DNA from: an uncultured Verrucomicrobiales bacterium
Lineage (GTDB): Bacteria > Verrucomicrobiota > Verrucomicrobiia > Verrucomicrobiales > Akkermansiaceae
Reading direction: 5' to 3'
Length of the DNA stretch: 47,265 bases
Assembly (NCBI GenBank): GCA_937934595.1
Contig: CALGZA010000073.1
Span: 1-47,265, forward strand
The notes under the pieces: model-generated
Told to the model about the DNA's origin: nothing
Seen by the model: only the letters and a program-made list of their open reading frames with translations
Databases searched by the model: none
In this document: one piece after another, positions 7,671-16,916 of the stretch
Numbering within the stretch: the first letter of the stretch is position 1
Layout of the letters: every line of letters begins with the position of its first letter
Position numbers and translations under genes: made by a program

Positions 7671-8809
7671 AAACGCTTAAATTAATTATCACCACCATCA
7701 TCGCCTCGCATATAATCACCACAGCCGAGCCTAAACCCCGCGCCGTCAAAATCATAGACAACCTCAATGAACCAGTATTCCTCACAGCCCCAACTACATC
7801 ATCAGATGCACTCTACATACTAGAAAAAAATGGCCGCATCATGATATACGACAGAAAAACAAAAAAAATCAGACCCCGCCCATTCCTTGACATACGCCAC
7901 CAAATAAATATCAAAATGAACGAGCAAGGACTCCTAGGCATGGCATTTTCACCCACATACCATACTGACAAAAGATTCTACCTCTACTACACTAACACAA
8001 AAGGCGACACACAAATATCCCGCTTCACCACGCATAAAAAATCAGCCCAACCATCTGAAGAAAAGCTCATCACCGTCCCACAAGACTTTAGAAACCACAA
8101 TGGAGGATGGATCGGATTCGGACCAGACAAACTCCTCTACATCGCACTCGGTGACGGAGGAGCCGGAAATGACCCCAAACACAGAGCCCAAGACCTCACC
8201 AGCCTACTAGGAAAAATCCTCCGTATCGACGTCTCAACAAAAACTGGCTACAGTACCCCAAAAAGCAACCCATTCACTTCTCAAGCACCTAAACGAAAAG
8301 AAATATACGCATTCGGACTCAGAAACCCATGGCGATGCACTTGGGATAAAAAAACCAACATATTCTACATAGCTGACGTCGGCCAAAACAACTGGGAAGA
8401 AATCAACGCAGTCACACAAGATAAACTCAAAGCTGCAAACTTCGGCTGGAGAAACAGAGAAGCCACTCACGCCAATCCAAACCAAAACATTACAAACAAA
8501 AAACCAAAATCCGCCATAGACCCCATCCACGAATACGACCACTCACAAGGCAAATCCATCACAGGCGGATACGTATACAGAGGGAAAATAAAATCAATCC
8601 AAGGGCACTACTTCTTCGCAGACTGGATCTCTAACAAAATCTGGAGTATCAAATACAACGGTAACAAAATCACATCCAAAAAAAACTGGACCCACACATT
8701 CGCTCAACGCGGCAGGCCCATCACAAACATTTCTTCATTCGCCACAGACCCACAAGGAGAACTCTATATCATTAGCCATCAAGGCTCTATATACTCCATC
8801 AAAAAATAA
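7667..8809 (+). CDS. Exported PQQ-dependent sugar dehydrogenase (GDH-B/YliI type)
   Basis: A soluble six-bladed beta-propeller quinoprotein of the glucose/sorbosone dehydrogenase family, expected to oxidise aldose sugars in the periplasm with PQQ. A signal peptide occupies about residues 1-20 (ends ITTAEP). Family motifs in order: EQGLLGMAFSP, NHNGGWIGFGPDKLLYIALG containing the conserved His, GKILRIDV, YAFGLRNPWR, IADVGQNNWEEIN, NFGWR and ITGGYVYRG. The 380-residue length is normal for the family. The start ATG overlaps the sigma factor stop codon. Some family members lack sugar activity, so the substrate is uncertain, and no PQQ synthesis genes are in the window. Confidence 0.88.
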   Translation: MKTLKLIITTIIASHIITTAEPKPRAVKIIDNLNEPVFLTAPTTSSDALYILEKNGRIMIYDRKTKKIRPRPFLDIRHQINIKMNEQGLLGMAFSPTYHTDKRFYLYYTNTKGDTQISRFTTHKKSAQPSEEKLITVPQDFRNHNGGWIGFGPDKLLYIALGDGGAGNDPKHRAQDLTSLLGKILRIDVSTKTGYSTPKSNPFTSQAPKRKEIYAFGLRNPWRCTWDKKTNIFYIADVGQNNWEEINAVTQDKLKAANFGWRNREATHANPNQNITNKKPKSAIDPIHEYDHSQGKSITGGYVYRGKIKSIQGHYFFADWISNKIWSIKYNGNKITSKKNWTHTFAQRGRPITNISSFATDPQGELYIISHQGSIYSIKK

Positions 8810-8821
8810 TGCATTTTATTT

Positions 8822-8835
8822 TCACTTTAAAGTGA
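8822..8835. promoter_or_regulatory. 14-nt perfect palindrome upstream of the YegP-like gene
   Basis: TCACTTTAAAGTGA is a perfect 14-nt palindrome 81 bases before the start codon at 8917, and 12 bases after the stop of the dehydrogenase gene. It could be a dimeric regulator site. An imperfect hairpin around an A-run (about 8864-8905) follows it. Confidence 0.3.
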
Positions 8836-8916
8836 CCAAATTCTGATTTCGCCTGTCTATAGCAGTGTAAGTGAAAAAAAATCATTCACACTAACATAAA
8901 CAATAACAACATCCCT

Positions 8917-9243
8917 ATGTTTGAAATCTACCAAAGCGAAAAAACCAATAAATTCCACTTCAGACTCAAAGCAGCAAACGGACAAGTCGTACTGACCGGT
9001 CAAGCATTCAAAGACAAAGAAAGCTGCGAAAACGGAGTAGAATCACTACTCATCAACGGTGCTGACGAAAACCGCTACGAAGTTCAAGAAGCACTCGACG
9101 GAAGAAAATACTTCGTCATCAGATCAGAACAAGGACAGATCATCGCTCAAAGCCAAATGTACAAATCAGAAAGTGGCATCAAAAATGGCATCATGTCAGT
9201 AGGTAATAACATCGCAGACTCACGCATGAAAAGCCTCTGCTAA
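8917..9243 (+). CDS. YegP-like protein with two DUF1508 repeats
   Basis: A 108-residue protein made of two tandem DUF1508 units: residues about 1-52 (FEIYQSEKTNKFHFRLKAAN, GQVVLTGQAFKDKESCENGV) and about 53-106 (KYFVIRSEQGQIIAQSQMYK, SESGIKNGI). This is the layout of E. coli YegP. The family is widespread, small, soluble and without an assigned biochemical role. The length is typical. It has its own upstream region with a palindrome and ends in a strong terminator, so it is a single-gene unit. Confidence 0.93.
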   Translation: MFEIYQSEKTNKFHFRLKAANGQVVLTGQAFKDKESCENGVESLLINGADENRYEVQEALDGRKYFVIRSEQGQIIAQSQMYKSESGIKNGIMSVGNNIADSRMKSLC

Positions 9244-9313
9244 AAATAAATCTTAAATCACCCCTCAAAACAAACCTCCCTCATCACCTCCTAAACACCT
9301 CCCCCCTCCCAGT

Positions 9314-9353
9314 AAAAAATCCCGTCACACTATCCAGTGTCACGGGATTTTTC
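9314..9353 (+). terminator. Rho-independent terminator after the YegP-like gene
   Basis: AATCCCGT, one unpaired C, then ACACT, pair with AGTGT, C, ACGGGATT around a four-base loop, followed by a T-run. The A-run on the other side makes it able to work in both directions. It separates the YegP-like gene from the two-component system. Confidence 0.88.
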
Positions 9354-9427
9354 TTTCAACCAACTACCAAAACGCTATTTTTTACAAACTCTTTACAATC
9401 AAAATCAATCAACCAATGTAGTGTGAC

Positions 9428-9433
9428 TATAAT
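9428..9433 (+). promoter_or_regulatory. Possible -10 box of the two-component operon
   Basis: A perfect TATAAT ends only three bases before the ATG at 9437. No convincing -35 box lies 16-18 bases upstream. If used, the transcript would begin at or next to the start codon, so the message would be leaderless. Confidence 0.3.
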
Positions 9434-9436
9434 CAT

Positions 9437-10126
9437 ATGAATCCCACAACTATATTAGTAGCAGAAGACGATCCCGCCGTCAGACAAGGCGTAGTAGACG
9501 CCCTCACTTTTTCAGGCTACCATGTCATGGCAGCCGAAGACGGCAAGCAGGCCATGAACTACGCGCTATCCACCCAGTATAACCTCCTACTTCTAGACCT
9601 TGTCATGCCACATCACAGTGGATTTGAAGTACTTGAAGCATTGAAAAGAAATAGACCAGGCCAACCCGTAATCATACTATCTGCACGCGGTGAAGAAGCA
9701 GACAGATGCAAAGGCCTCAAAATGGGCGCAGATGACTACATAGTTAAACCATTCAGCGTCAGAGAGCTACTTGCCAGAGTAGACGCAGTACTTCGCAGAA
9801 GCAACGAACGCGCACCTAGCGTTGACGAATTCCAATTCACCAAAGGAACCGCCAGCTTCTCACGCAGAGAAATCTTATACTCAGATGAAAAAACTAAAAC
9901 AGAACTCTCAGAAAAAGAATCAGAACTTCTGCTCTATCTAGTCACAAACTCAGGCAGAGCCATAGCCAGAGAAGAAATCCTCAGACAAGTCTGGAACCTA
10001 GACCCAAAAGGCGTTAACACACGCACCATCGACATGCACGTCGCACACCTCAGATCCAAACTCAAAGACGATGACCAATCCATCCTCCAAACCGTTAGAG
10101 GCAAAGGTTACATGATAGCCTCATAA
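9437..10126 (+). CDS. OmpR-family response regulator
   Basis: A 229-residue two-domain regulator. The receiver domain (1-120) has the acidic pair Asp11-Asp12, the phosphoacceptor Asp54 (LLLLDLVMPH), Ser82 and Lys104 (YIVKPFSVREL). The C-terminal winged helix (about 135-228) has the usual ELLLYLVTNSGRAIAREEIL and RTIDMHVAHLRSKL segments and ends VRGKGYMI. It is four bases upstream of the histidine kinase gene, and the two form an operon. Target genes cannot be told from the sequence; the neighbours are an outward guess only. Confidence 0.95.
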   Translation: MNPTTILVAEDDPAVRQGVVDALTFSGYHVMAAEDGKQAMNYALSTQYNLLLLDLVMPHHSGFEVLEALKRNRPGQPVIILSARGEEADRCKGLKMGADDYIVKPFSVRELLARVDAVLRRSNERAPSVDEFQFTKGTASFSRREILYSDEKTKTELSEKESELLLYLVTNSGRAIAREEILRQVWNLDPKGVNTRTIDMHVAHLRSKLKDDDQSILQTVRGKGYMIAS

Positions 10127-10130
10127 TCAA

Positions 10131-12050
10131 ATGAACAAAACATCTACCATCTGGATCATTGCAGCACTCTGCGTCACCGTCGTTCTTACCGCTTTCGGAG
10201 TCATTACACACAGAATGGTTCAGAAAAATACCCAGCACTCCCAGCAGATCGTTGACGCACACAGAGAAGGCCGCATCAGACTCGCCATGTGGCGCCTAGA
10301 CACACTTGCTGCATCAATAATCGCAGATGAAGATGAAAGATCAGTTCTTGAATTCACGAACCCTGAACTAAACAACAGCAACACCCAAAACACACCTATC
10401 GTTAACGGCTTTTACTACAAAACCCCAGACACAGCCAACCTATACTGGAACATAGAACCTAACAAATCTCAGCCCATTAATTCCCCTCAAGTATACGGCA
10501 AAAAATACCTCATAAACAACAAAATCAACACAAAAAACAACGACAAAAACCTCCAACAACTCAATCAACTCAAAACCCTATTACAAGCCACAACACAACC
10601 CCCTGCTCTCACCCAAAACCATCAATACAGCAATCAAGCTATCATGTGCGCAGCTGCAGATGTCTCACTCGGCAACTGGGCCGCAAATAAACAAGAACAA
10701 AAAAAGACCCAAGACAAACAAGACTTCAGCTACAACTCCTACTCCCAAACATCAAAAAACAAACAAGCCATTAACGTAAAACTTAACGCACCAGCTGAAC
10801 AACGCAAACTAACACGTGCAGACAAGGGCGTCAGAAAAAAAGCACTTAGCAGAATATCAGGAGTTAAAAATAATACCAAATGGTCTGCAAGCCTCGAACA
10901 ATCTCAGCAAGAAGCCACCCCATCCCTAAAACAACTTAATCAAGCACCCGCGCAGCCCTTCTCCACCCCATTCAGCCCTATATGGCTAGACGATGAACTC
11001 ATGCTCGTAAGAAAAGCTAGCCTAGCCAACAACGAATCCGTTCAAGGTATCTGGTTAAACAAACAATCACTCATCAAAAAATTACTCTCAGAAATACAAG
11101 ACCTCTTCCCAAACGCCAAACTCATACCTGTAAAACAAGACATAGCCAGTATACTACAAGGCAAAAAAAACAAAGGAGACGACACCACACTTCTAAGCAT
11201 CCCTCTTCGACTCATCCACAATGACCTAGCCCTTATCAAAGCACAGCCAGTAGACATAATCCGCGGCCCTATTGGCCTCGCTTGGATAGGCGCTATACTA
11301 GCCATCATAGCCTCCTACTTCACTCTAAAAAGTGTCCTCACCATGGCCGAACGCAGAGCATCATTCGTCTCATCAGTCACTCATGAACTCCGCACACCAC
11401 TCACCACCTTCAGACTCTATTCAGACCTACTATCATCAGGCATGGTCAAAGACACTGAAAAACAACAAATATACCTAAATACACTAAAACACGAATCAGA
11501 AAGACTCTCCCACCTAATAGACAACGTCCTGTCATACTCCCAAATAGAACGTGGTAGCGCAAAAGCAAAAATTGAAACCATCTCTCTCTACCAGTTCATT
11601 CAACGTATCGAACCACGCCTCAATGAAAGAGCTAAAGATGACAACATGTTTGTAAACACCGTCTTCTCAGACAGCTCATCAGACCAGAAACTATACATCG
11701 ACGTTACAGCTGTCGAACAAATCATATTCAACCTCGTTGACAACGCCTGCAAATACGCATCAGCTCAAGAACATGGCAGAGAAATAACCCTCCTCGCCGA
11801 AGTCAAAAACAAAAAAGTAAGCATTCAAATCTGTGACCAAGGAAACGGCATCGCACGCTCAGAACAAAAGCGCCTATTCAAACCCTTCCACAAATCAGCA
11901 TTTGAAGCAGCTCACACCAAACCAGGTGTCGGTCTAGGCCTAGCTCTATGTAAACGCCTCGCAAAGGCTATGAAAGGTGACCTTACCATAGCAAAACAAA
12001 ATAAAACCAAAGGCGCCTGCTTCCTACTCAGACTCCCCATTAATCACTAA
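10131..12050 (+). CDS. Membrane sensor histidine kinase
   Basis: A 639-residue sensor that should phosphorylate the regulator encoded just upstream. Transmembrane helix 1 is about 7-26 and helix 2 about 379-398, with an extracytoplasmic segment of about 350 residues between. That segment is rich in Asn, Gln, Lys and Thr, and shows no domain I recognise; the middle (about 110-280) looks low-complexity. No HAMP domain follows helix 2. The kinase core has the H-box SSVTHELRTPLT with His418, the N-box NLVDNACKYA from 534, G1 DQGNG at 569-573 and G2 GVGLGLALC at 599-607. The stop codon lies inside the end of the convergent gene at 12047. Confidence 0.94.
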   Translation: MNKTSTIWIIAALCVTVVLTAFGVITHRMVQKNTQHSQQIVDAHREGRIRLAMWRLDTLAASIIADEDERSVLEFTNPELNNSNTQNTPIVNGFYYKTPDTANLYWNIEPNKSQPINSPQVYGKKYLINNKINTKNNDKNLQQLNQLKTLLQATTQPPALTQNHQYSNQAIMCAAADVSLGNWAANKQEQKKTQDKQDFSYNSYSQTSKNKQAINVKLNAPAEQRKLTRADKGVRKKALSRISGVKNNTKWSASLEQSQQEATPSLKQLNQAPAQPFSTPFSPIWLDDELMLVRKASLANNESVQGIWLNKQSLIKKLLSEIQDLFPNAKLIPVKQDIASILQGKKNKGDDTTLLSIPLRLIHNDLALIKAQPVDIIRGPIGLAWIGAILAIIASYFTLKSVLTMAERRASFVSSVTHELRTPLTTFRLYSDLLSSGMVKDTEKQQIYLNTLKHESERLSHLIDNVLSYSQIERGSAKAKIETISLYQFIQRIEPRLNERAKDDNMFVNTVFSDSSSDQKLYIDVTAVEQIIFNLVDNACKYASAQEHGREITLLAEVKNKKVSIQICDQGNGIARSEQKRLFKPFHKSAFEAAHTKPGVGLGLALCKRLAKAMKGDLTIAKQNKTKGACFLLRLPINH

Positions 12051-12349
12051 GTTAACAGCTCTTTCACTATCTCCTTCCACTCATCAATAAAGCTCACACT
12101 ACTCTTAGGCACTCTCTTATCTACCTTCAAATACCAATACTTAGCATTCGCTAAATCTCCCTCCTGCCTATGCAGCGAGGCATGTATCCATGTAGAAGCA
12201 GGCTCAGGTAGCTTCTCTACAAACTCATGAGCCTCATCCCATCGGCCTAATCCAGCCAAATACAAACAACGCTCAGTCTCATTCGTGAAAATCGGCTTCG
12301 TCTCCGTCTCCACTGCCTCAATCATATCTTTTGCTCTCATAATTATCAA
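12047..12349 (-). CDS. Small conserved-looking protein of unknown function
   Basis: A 100-residue soluble protein. The middle (about 25-80) has two short helical pairs resembling tetratricopeptide units: RCLYLAGLGRWDEAHEFVEK and LHRQEGDLANAKYWYLK. I do not recognise a named family. It follows hemL by 56 bases on the same strand, so it may be its co-transcribed partner. Its 3' end overlaps the kinase stop codon on the other strand by four bases. The start could be Met4 instead of Met1. Confidence 0.7.
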   Translation of the reverse strand: MIIMRAKDMIEAVETETKPIFTNETERCLYLAGLGRWDEAHEFVEKLPEPASTWIHASLHRQEGDLANAKYWYLKVDKRVPKSSVSFIDEWKEIVKELLT

Positions 12350-12405
12350 TTCTAGTTTAGGTTCATTTAAAAGTTAAAATTAAAGTGAATCACCAATGCA
12401 CACCA

Positions 12406-13689
12406 CTATATAAACTTCAGAGCCTTCCCAACGGCATCCAGTGTCTCATCAATATCACCCACACTATGAGCTACACTTATAAAACCCGTCTCATAAGGAC
12501 TCGGTGCAAAATACACACCATCATCTAACAAAGCCCAGAAAAAACGCTTAAACGCATCCATATCTGCCGCCTTCACATCATCCACATTCACAATCTCCCT
12601 ATCAGTAAAAAATAAACAAAACATAGAACCCACTCGGTTCATCTGATAATTCAAACCGTGCTCCTTAAGGAGCCCTCTTATCCCATCCTCTAACCGAGCA
12701 CCCAAAAGCTCCAGCTGGTCCCAGCCCTTCGCCTTCTCCATCTCCTTAAGCTGCCTCAAGCCCGCAGCCATAGCCAGCGGATTCCCACTCAAGGTCCCAG
12801 CCTGATACACCGGCCCATCCGGCGCCAAAAAATTCATAATCTCAGCCTTACCACCAAATGCCCCAACAGGCAAACCACCACCTATAACCTTTCCCATACA
12901 AGTCAAATCAGGCGTTACCCCCATTAACTCCTGCACCCCACCTCTCGCCACTCGAAAGCCAGTCATCACCTCATCAAAAATCAACACCGCACCATAACGA
13001 CTCGTTATCTCTCTCAAAAAAGCCAAATAACCCTCCCGTGGCATCACCAAACCAGCATTCGCTGGAATCGGCTCCAAAATAATCGCCGCAACATCATCCC
13101 CAACAGCATTAAAAACCTCCTCAACAGCATCAGGCTTATTAAAAGGAACCGTTATCGTATGCTTCGCAAAATCATCAGGCACCCCAGCACTATCAGGCTC
13201 ACCATGCGTCAGCGCTCCAGAACCCGCAGAAACCAACAAATGATCAACATGCCCATGATAACAACCCTCAAACTTAATCACCTTATCACGTCCAGTATAA
13301 CCGCGTGCCAACCGAATCGCAGACATCGTAGCCTCAGTTCCAGAATTCACCATCCTCACCTTCTCCACACTAGGCACCCAGTCCACAATAGTCTGCGCCA
13401 TCTCTATCTCCCACGGATTAGGCGTCCCAAAAGAAACACCATCCTTAGCCACCTCATGTAGCGTCTGTGTTATCACAATAGGAGCATGACCCAAAATCGC
13501 TGGCCCCCACGTCCCTATGTAATCAATATAAGTCTTACCATCAACATCAGTAATACGGCTACCATGCGCACGCCTCACAAAAAACGGATCACCATCCACA
13601 TTTTTAAAAGCCCTCACTGGAGAGTTCACTCCACCCGGGATGATTTCTTTTGCCTTAGCAAATAACTTCTGAGAAATAGGACCAATCAT
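12406..13689 (-). CDS. hemL: Glutamate-1-semialdehyde 2,1-aminomutase
   Basis: HemL is a PLP enzyme that turns glutamate-1-semialdehyde into 5-aminolevulinate, the first dedicated tetrapyrrole precursor in the C5 pathway. The 427-residue protein has the family pattern: PGGVNSPVRAFK at 18-29, NSGTEATMSAIRLARG at 115-130, the FDEVMTGFRVA block at 238-248 and the PLP-binding Lys267 in MGKVIGGGLPVGAFGG. Length and spacing are normal. No other hem gene lies nearby. The small gene at 12047-12349 follows it. Confidence 0.96.
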   Translation of the reverse strand: MIGPISQKLFAKAKEIIPGGVNSPVRAFKNVDGDPFFVRRAHGSRITDVDGKTYIDYIGTWGPAILGHAPIVITQTLHEVAKDGVSFGTPNPWEIEMAQTIVDWVPSVEKVRMVNSGTEATMSAIRLARGYTGRDKVIKFEGCYHGHVDHLLVSAGSGALTHGEPDSAGVPDDFAKHTITVPFNKPDAVEEVFNAVGDDVAAIILEPIPANAGLVMPREGYLAFLREITSRYGAVLIFDEVMTGFRVARGGVQELMGVTPDLTCMGKVIGGGLPVGAFGGKAEIMNFLAPDGPVYQAGTLSGNPLAMAAGLRQLKEMEKAKGWDQLELLGARLEDGIRGLLKEHGLNYQMNRVGSMFCLFFTDREIVNVDDVKAADMDAFKRFFWALLDDGVYFAPSPYETGFISVAHSVGDIDETLDAVGKALKFI

Positions 13690-13824
13690 TTTCTGATATA
13701 CTTTAAGTTGAGTTTATACAGTTAACACGTTATGAAATAAAATTCAAGATAACTATACCGCACCACCTAGCCCCGTTAACCACAGAAGTCAACAAGAGTC
13801 ACAAAACCAATCAAAAATCAGAAA

Positions 13825-13865
13825 CAAAAAAAATACCCTTCGCCAAATAAATGACAGAGGGCATT
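13825..13865 (-). terminator. Probable terminator of tRNA-Arg
   Basis: On the minus strand AATGCCCT (13865-13858) pairs with AGGGTATT (13839-13832, one G-U pair) across an 18-base loop, and is followed by a T-run. It begins eight bases past the 3' end of the tRNA. Confidence 0.6.
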
Positions 13866-13873
13866 AAGAAGAG

Positions 13874-13947
13874 TACTCCCATCAGGATTCGAACCTGAGA
13901 CCTACGGATTAGAAATCCGTTGCTCTATCCAGCTGAGCTATGGGAGC
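13874..13947 (-). tRNA. tRNA-Arg(UCU)
   Basis: The minus strand forms a cloverleaf with acceptor GCTCCCA/TGGGAGT (one G-U end pair), an anticodon arm ACGGA-TTTCTAA-TCCGT with anticodon UCU, and a T arm with GGTTCGAATCC. The discriminator is A73. The CCA end is not encoded, unlike the two tRNA-Gly genes. Confidence 0.95.
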
Positions 13948-14166
13948 TTTTTTACCCTTCGGTGCGAATGTGTTAAGCCCCATCAAGACAACATGCAAGG
14001 CGATTTTCACAAATTTTCACATTTTTCAACTCACAAGATAAACTCCCACCACAAACACACCAACCTACACAACACAAAATAAGCCAAAAAAGAACCAACC
14101 CACCACTCCAATAACACCAACAGCAATACTAACTAAAAATCACCCAAAGAATCCACCTACCCACAT

Positions 14167-15492
14167 TTACGAAGCAGTAACACCCCCCCCCACCTCATCC
14201 AACAAAACCTTCCTCAAACAATCAACCACATAAGCCATCTCACCCAACTTAAAATAAAACGGCGGCGTAAACGCCAAAATATTTCCATCTCTCCCATCCG
14301 CCAACATAATCACACCCTCAGCAAGCATCCGGCTCAGAACCCTCCCAGCAACATCACCTGCAGGAGAACTATCCACATGCCGTAACTCCATCCCTATCAT
14401 CAGCCCCCTACCTCGCACCTCATAAACCAAAGGAGAATCAACATCGCTCAGCATCGCCATCAGCTCCTCACCCTGCTTCAGCACATCCGCAGCTAATGAA
14501 CTCTCCCTATGTATCCCTAAAGCCGCCACAGCCATCGCACAGCCAACAGGATTCCCAAGATAAGTACTAGTATGTAACGCCTCACCCGTCGAGACCGGCC
14601 ACTTATCCATCACCTCAGACCTCCCCACACAAGCAGAAATAGGATAACCCCCACTCAGAGCCTTCCCTAAACATATCAAATCCGGATATACCCCATCCCA
14701 CTCACACGCAAACAACCTCCCAGTCCTATTAAAACCACTATAAATCTCATCAAAAATAAGCACCACACCATGCTCATCACACCAATCCCTTAATACCTGC
14801 AAAAAACCCCCAGCAGGAACCACCTTCCCACCTCTACCCTGAATAGGCTCCACCAATAACGCCCCAAAATGCGCAGCATCCAGCCCATCTAAATCCACCC
14901 TAAGCCTCGCCAAATCAACTTCATCACAAGGATACCCTAACTCCACCCTAACCTCAGCTAACTGAGAATCAAAAGGCACCCTAAACTTATCAAAACCACT
15001 CCCTAAAAGCGCCCCATACCCTAAACCATGATAACCATTCTCAAAACAAATCACCCCAGGCCTCCCCGTTGCTATCAGCGCCGTCTTCAACGCAGTCTCC
15101 ACAGCCTCAGAACCAGAATTAGACAACACCGTCTTACCCCTCCCCAGCCCCCACCTCTCATAGCTCAGCTCAGACAACAACCTACAAACCTCTACCTTCA
15201 GCTCAGTCGGATGAACATCTCCCATCGCATGAATCAACTTCTCAGACTGATCCCTCATCACCTCAGTTAATGAAACAGCACCATGACCTAACCCAGCCAC
15301 CCCAAAAGCACTAGTCAGATCAAGATACCTATTCCCATCCGCATCCCACACATTCGTTCCAGATGCTCGCTCCCAGAAAATAGGCCAGTCAGAAGCCGTA
15401 TAAGTCACATTATGACTCTCATACTCACCCAACCTCTCAGCCAACTCTAGCGACCTAGGCCCGGGAACAGCCGTTACTAACTTCGGTAACAT
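14167..15492 (-). CDS. Class III PLP-dependent aminotransferase, substrate unknown
   Basis: A fold-type I aminotransferase of the GABA/ornithine/DAPA group. The 441-residue protein has SNSGSEAVETALK at 124-136, the IFDEIYSGFNRTGR block at 247-259 and the PLP-binding Lys277 in LGKALSGGYPIS. It is more like 4-aminobutyrate or acetylornithine aminotransferases than HemL. It follows mpl by nine bases, in a HAD-mpl-aminotransferase operon, which hints at a link to wall-peptide or amino-acid recycling; this is inference only. A run of nine C on the plus strand (14183-14191) encodes Gly codons a few residues before the stop codon, and a slip there would alter only the last residues. Confidence 0.85.
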   Translation of the reverse strand: MLPKLVTAVPGPRSLELAERLGEYESHNVTYTASDWPIFWERASGTNVWDADGNRYLDLTSAFGVAGLGHGAVSLTEVMRDQSEKLIHAMGDVHPTELKVEVCRLLSELSYERWGLGRGKTVLSNSGSEAVETALKTALIATGRPGVICFENGYHGLGYGALLGSGFDKFRVPFDSQLAEVRVELGYPCDEVDLARLRVDLDGLDAAHFGALLVEPIQGRGGKVVPAGGFLQVLRDWCDEHGVVLIFDEIYSGFNRTGRLFACEWDGVYPDLICLGKALSGGYPISACVGRSEVMDKWPVSTGEALHTSTYLGNPVGCAMAVAALGIHRESSLAADVLKQGEELMAMLSDVDSPLVYEVRGRGLMIGMELRHVDSSPAGDVAGRVLSRMLAEGVIMLADGRDGNILAFTPPFYFKLGEMAYVVDCLRKVLLDEVGGGVTAS

Positions 15493-15501
15493 AACCCCAT
15501 A

Positions 15502-16890
15502 CTACTTCGCTAAAGCAGCCAATAACTTATCATGAATACCACCAAAGCCACCATTACTCAAAACCGCTACTACATCTCCAGGCCTAGCCTCAGTCGCCAC
15601 ATGACTAACTATATCATTCACCTGATCAATAAACCATGCCTCAGTCCCATGCGCCTTTATATCAGACACCAACTGCCTTGGATCCAACCTATCATGCTCA
15701 TCCACACGCTCCGGATCAGGCACCCCAGCCACCACAGCCCTATCCGCCCTAGACAATGCATCCGCCAAAGGAACCTGAAATATCTTCCTCCGCGTCGTAT
15801 TAGACCGTGGCTCAAATAACACCCACAAATTCTCCGCTGGATAACGCTGCCTCAGAGCATCAATAGCCAAATCAATCGCTGTAGGATGATGCGCAAAATC
15901 ATCTATCACCTTCACTCCACCAGCTTCACCCTTCAGCTCCTGCCTTCTCGCTATTCCAGAAAAACCCATTAAACCCTCTCGGATCTCATCTGGCGTCAAA
16001 CCAGAAAACAAAGCAGCACTCACAGCCATAGACGCATTCCTAACATTAAACTCACCAGACATCGGCACCGTATATCGCTCACCACTTAAACTAAAACTAC
16101 TCAGATCACCCTCATAAACTACATCCTCAATCAAAATATCATTCATCTCACCCAGACCCACACGCTGAACAGGCGCCGGCGAACCCTCAGCAACATCACG
16201 GCAATTCGGATCATCACCATTAATAAACGCCATTCCATTCGATGGAACAACCTTCAACAAACGCTCAAATGTAAGCTTAATCTCATCAATATTATCGTAA
16301 ATATCCGCATGATCAAACTCAATATTATTCATGATCACCACCTCAGGCAAATAATGCAAAAACTTAGAACGCTTATCAAAAAACGCAGTGTCATACTCAT
16401 CACCCTCTAAAACTGTAAACTCACTATCCGTAAAACGAGCACCCTTACCAAGATTACTCGGAATACCTCCAATCATGTGACTAGGATTCCTACCAGCAGA
16501 CTCCAAAATCCAAGCCAGCATAGAAGTCGTCGTCGTCTTCCCATGTGTCCCAGACACAACCAAATTTCGCTTACCCCTCAAAAAATTATCCTTAAGTATC
16601 TCCGGCAGTGAACAATACAAAAGCTTACGGTTCAGCGCCTCCTCAGCCTCAGGATTCCCACGAGATATCGCATTCCCTATTACTATCACATCCGTATCAG
16701 CAGGAATATGCTCCGCCTTATAACCAGATGAAATCTCCACCCCCTGCTCCTCCAGAAATGTAGACATCGGAGGATACACATTCCTATCAGAACCAGTCAC
16801 ATGATAACCCTTAGCCTTCATCGCAGCTGCTACAGACCCCATCGCCGTCCCACAGACGCCCACAAAATGAAAATTATTTTTTTTACTCAT
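15502..16890 (-). CDS. mpl: UDP-N-acetylmuramate:L-Ala-gamma-D-Glu-meso-Dap ligase
   Basis: Mpl reattaches the recovered tripeptide L-Ala-gamma-D-Glu-mesoDap to UDP-MurNAc, a step of peptidoglycan recycling. The Mur-ligase domains are in order: an N-terminal Rossmann-like region (HFVGVCGTAMGSVAAAMKAK, 8-27), the ATP-binding GTHGKTTTT at 114-122, the central NNIEFDHADIYDN block, and a C-terminal domain with DDFAHHPTAI and EPRSNTTRR. The GTAMG sequence at the start, in place of GIGG of MurC, points to Mpl, as does the 462-residue length. MurC is the only serious alternative. It lies between a HAD phosphatase and an aminotransferase on one transcript. Confidence 0.9.
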   Translation of the reverse strand: MSKKNNFHFVGVCGTAMGSVAAAMKAKGYHVTGSDRNVYPPMSTFLEEQGVEISSGYKAEHIPADTDVIVIGNAISRGNPEAEEALNRKLLYCSLPEILKDNFLRGKRNLVVSGTHGKTTTTSMLAWILESAGRNPSHMIGGIPSNLGKGARFTDSEFTVLEGDEYDTAFFDKRSKFLHYLPEVVIMNNIEFDHADIYDNIDEIKLTFERLLKVVPSNGMAFINGDDPNCRDVAEGSPAPVQRVGLGEMNDILIEDVVYEGDLSSFSLSGERYTVPMSGEFNVRNASMAVSAALFSGLTPDEIREGLMGFSGIARRQELKGEAGGVKVIDDFAHHPTAIDLAIDALRQRYPAENLWVLFEPRSNTTRRKIFQVPLADALSRADRAVVAGVPDPERVDEHDRLDPRQLVSDIKAHGTEAWFIDQVNDIVSHVATEARPGDVVAVLSNGGFGGIHDKLLAALAK

Positions 16891-16916
16891 CTAAAATATC
16901 GTTATTTACAGTTTCT

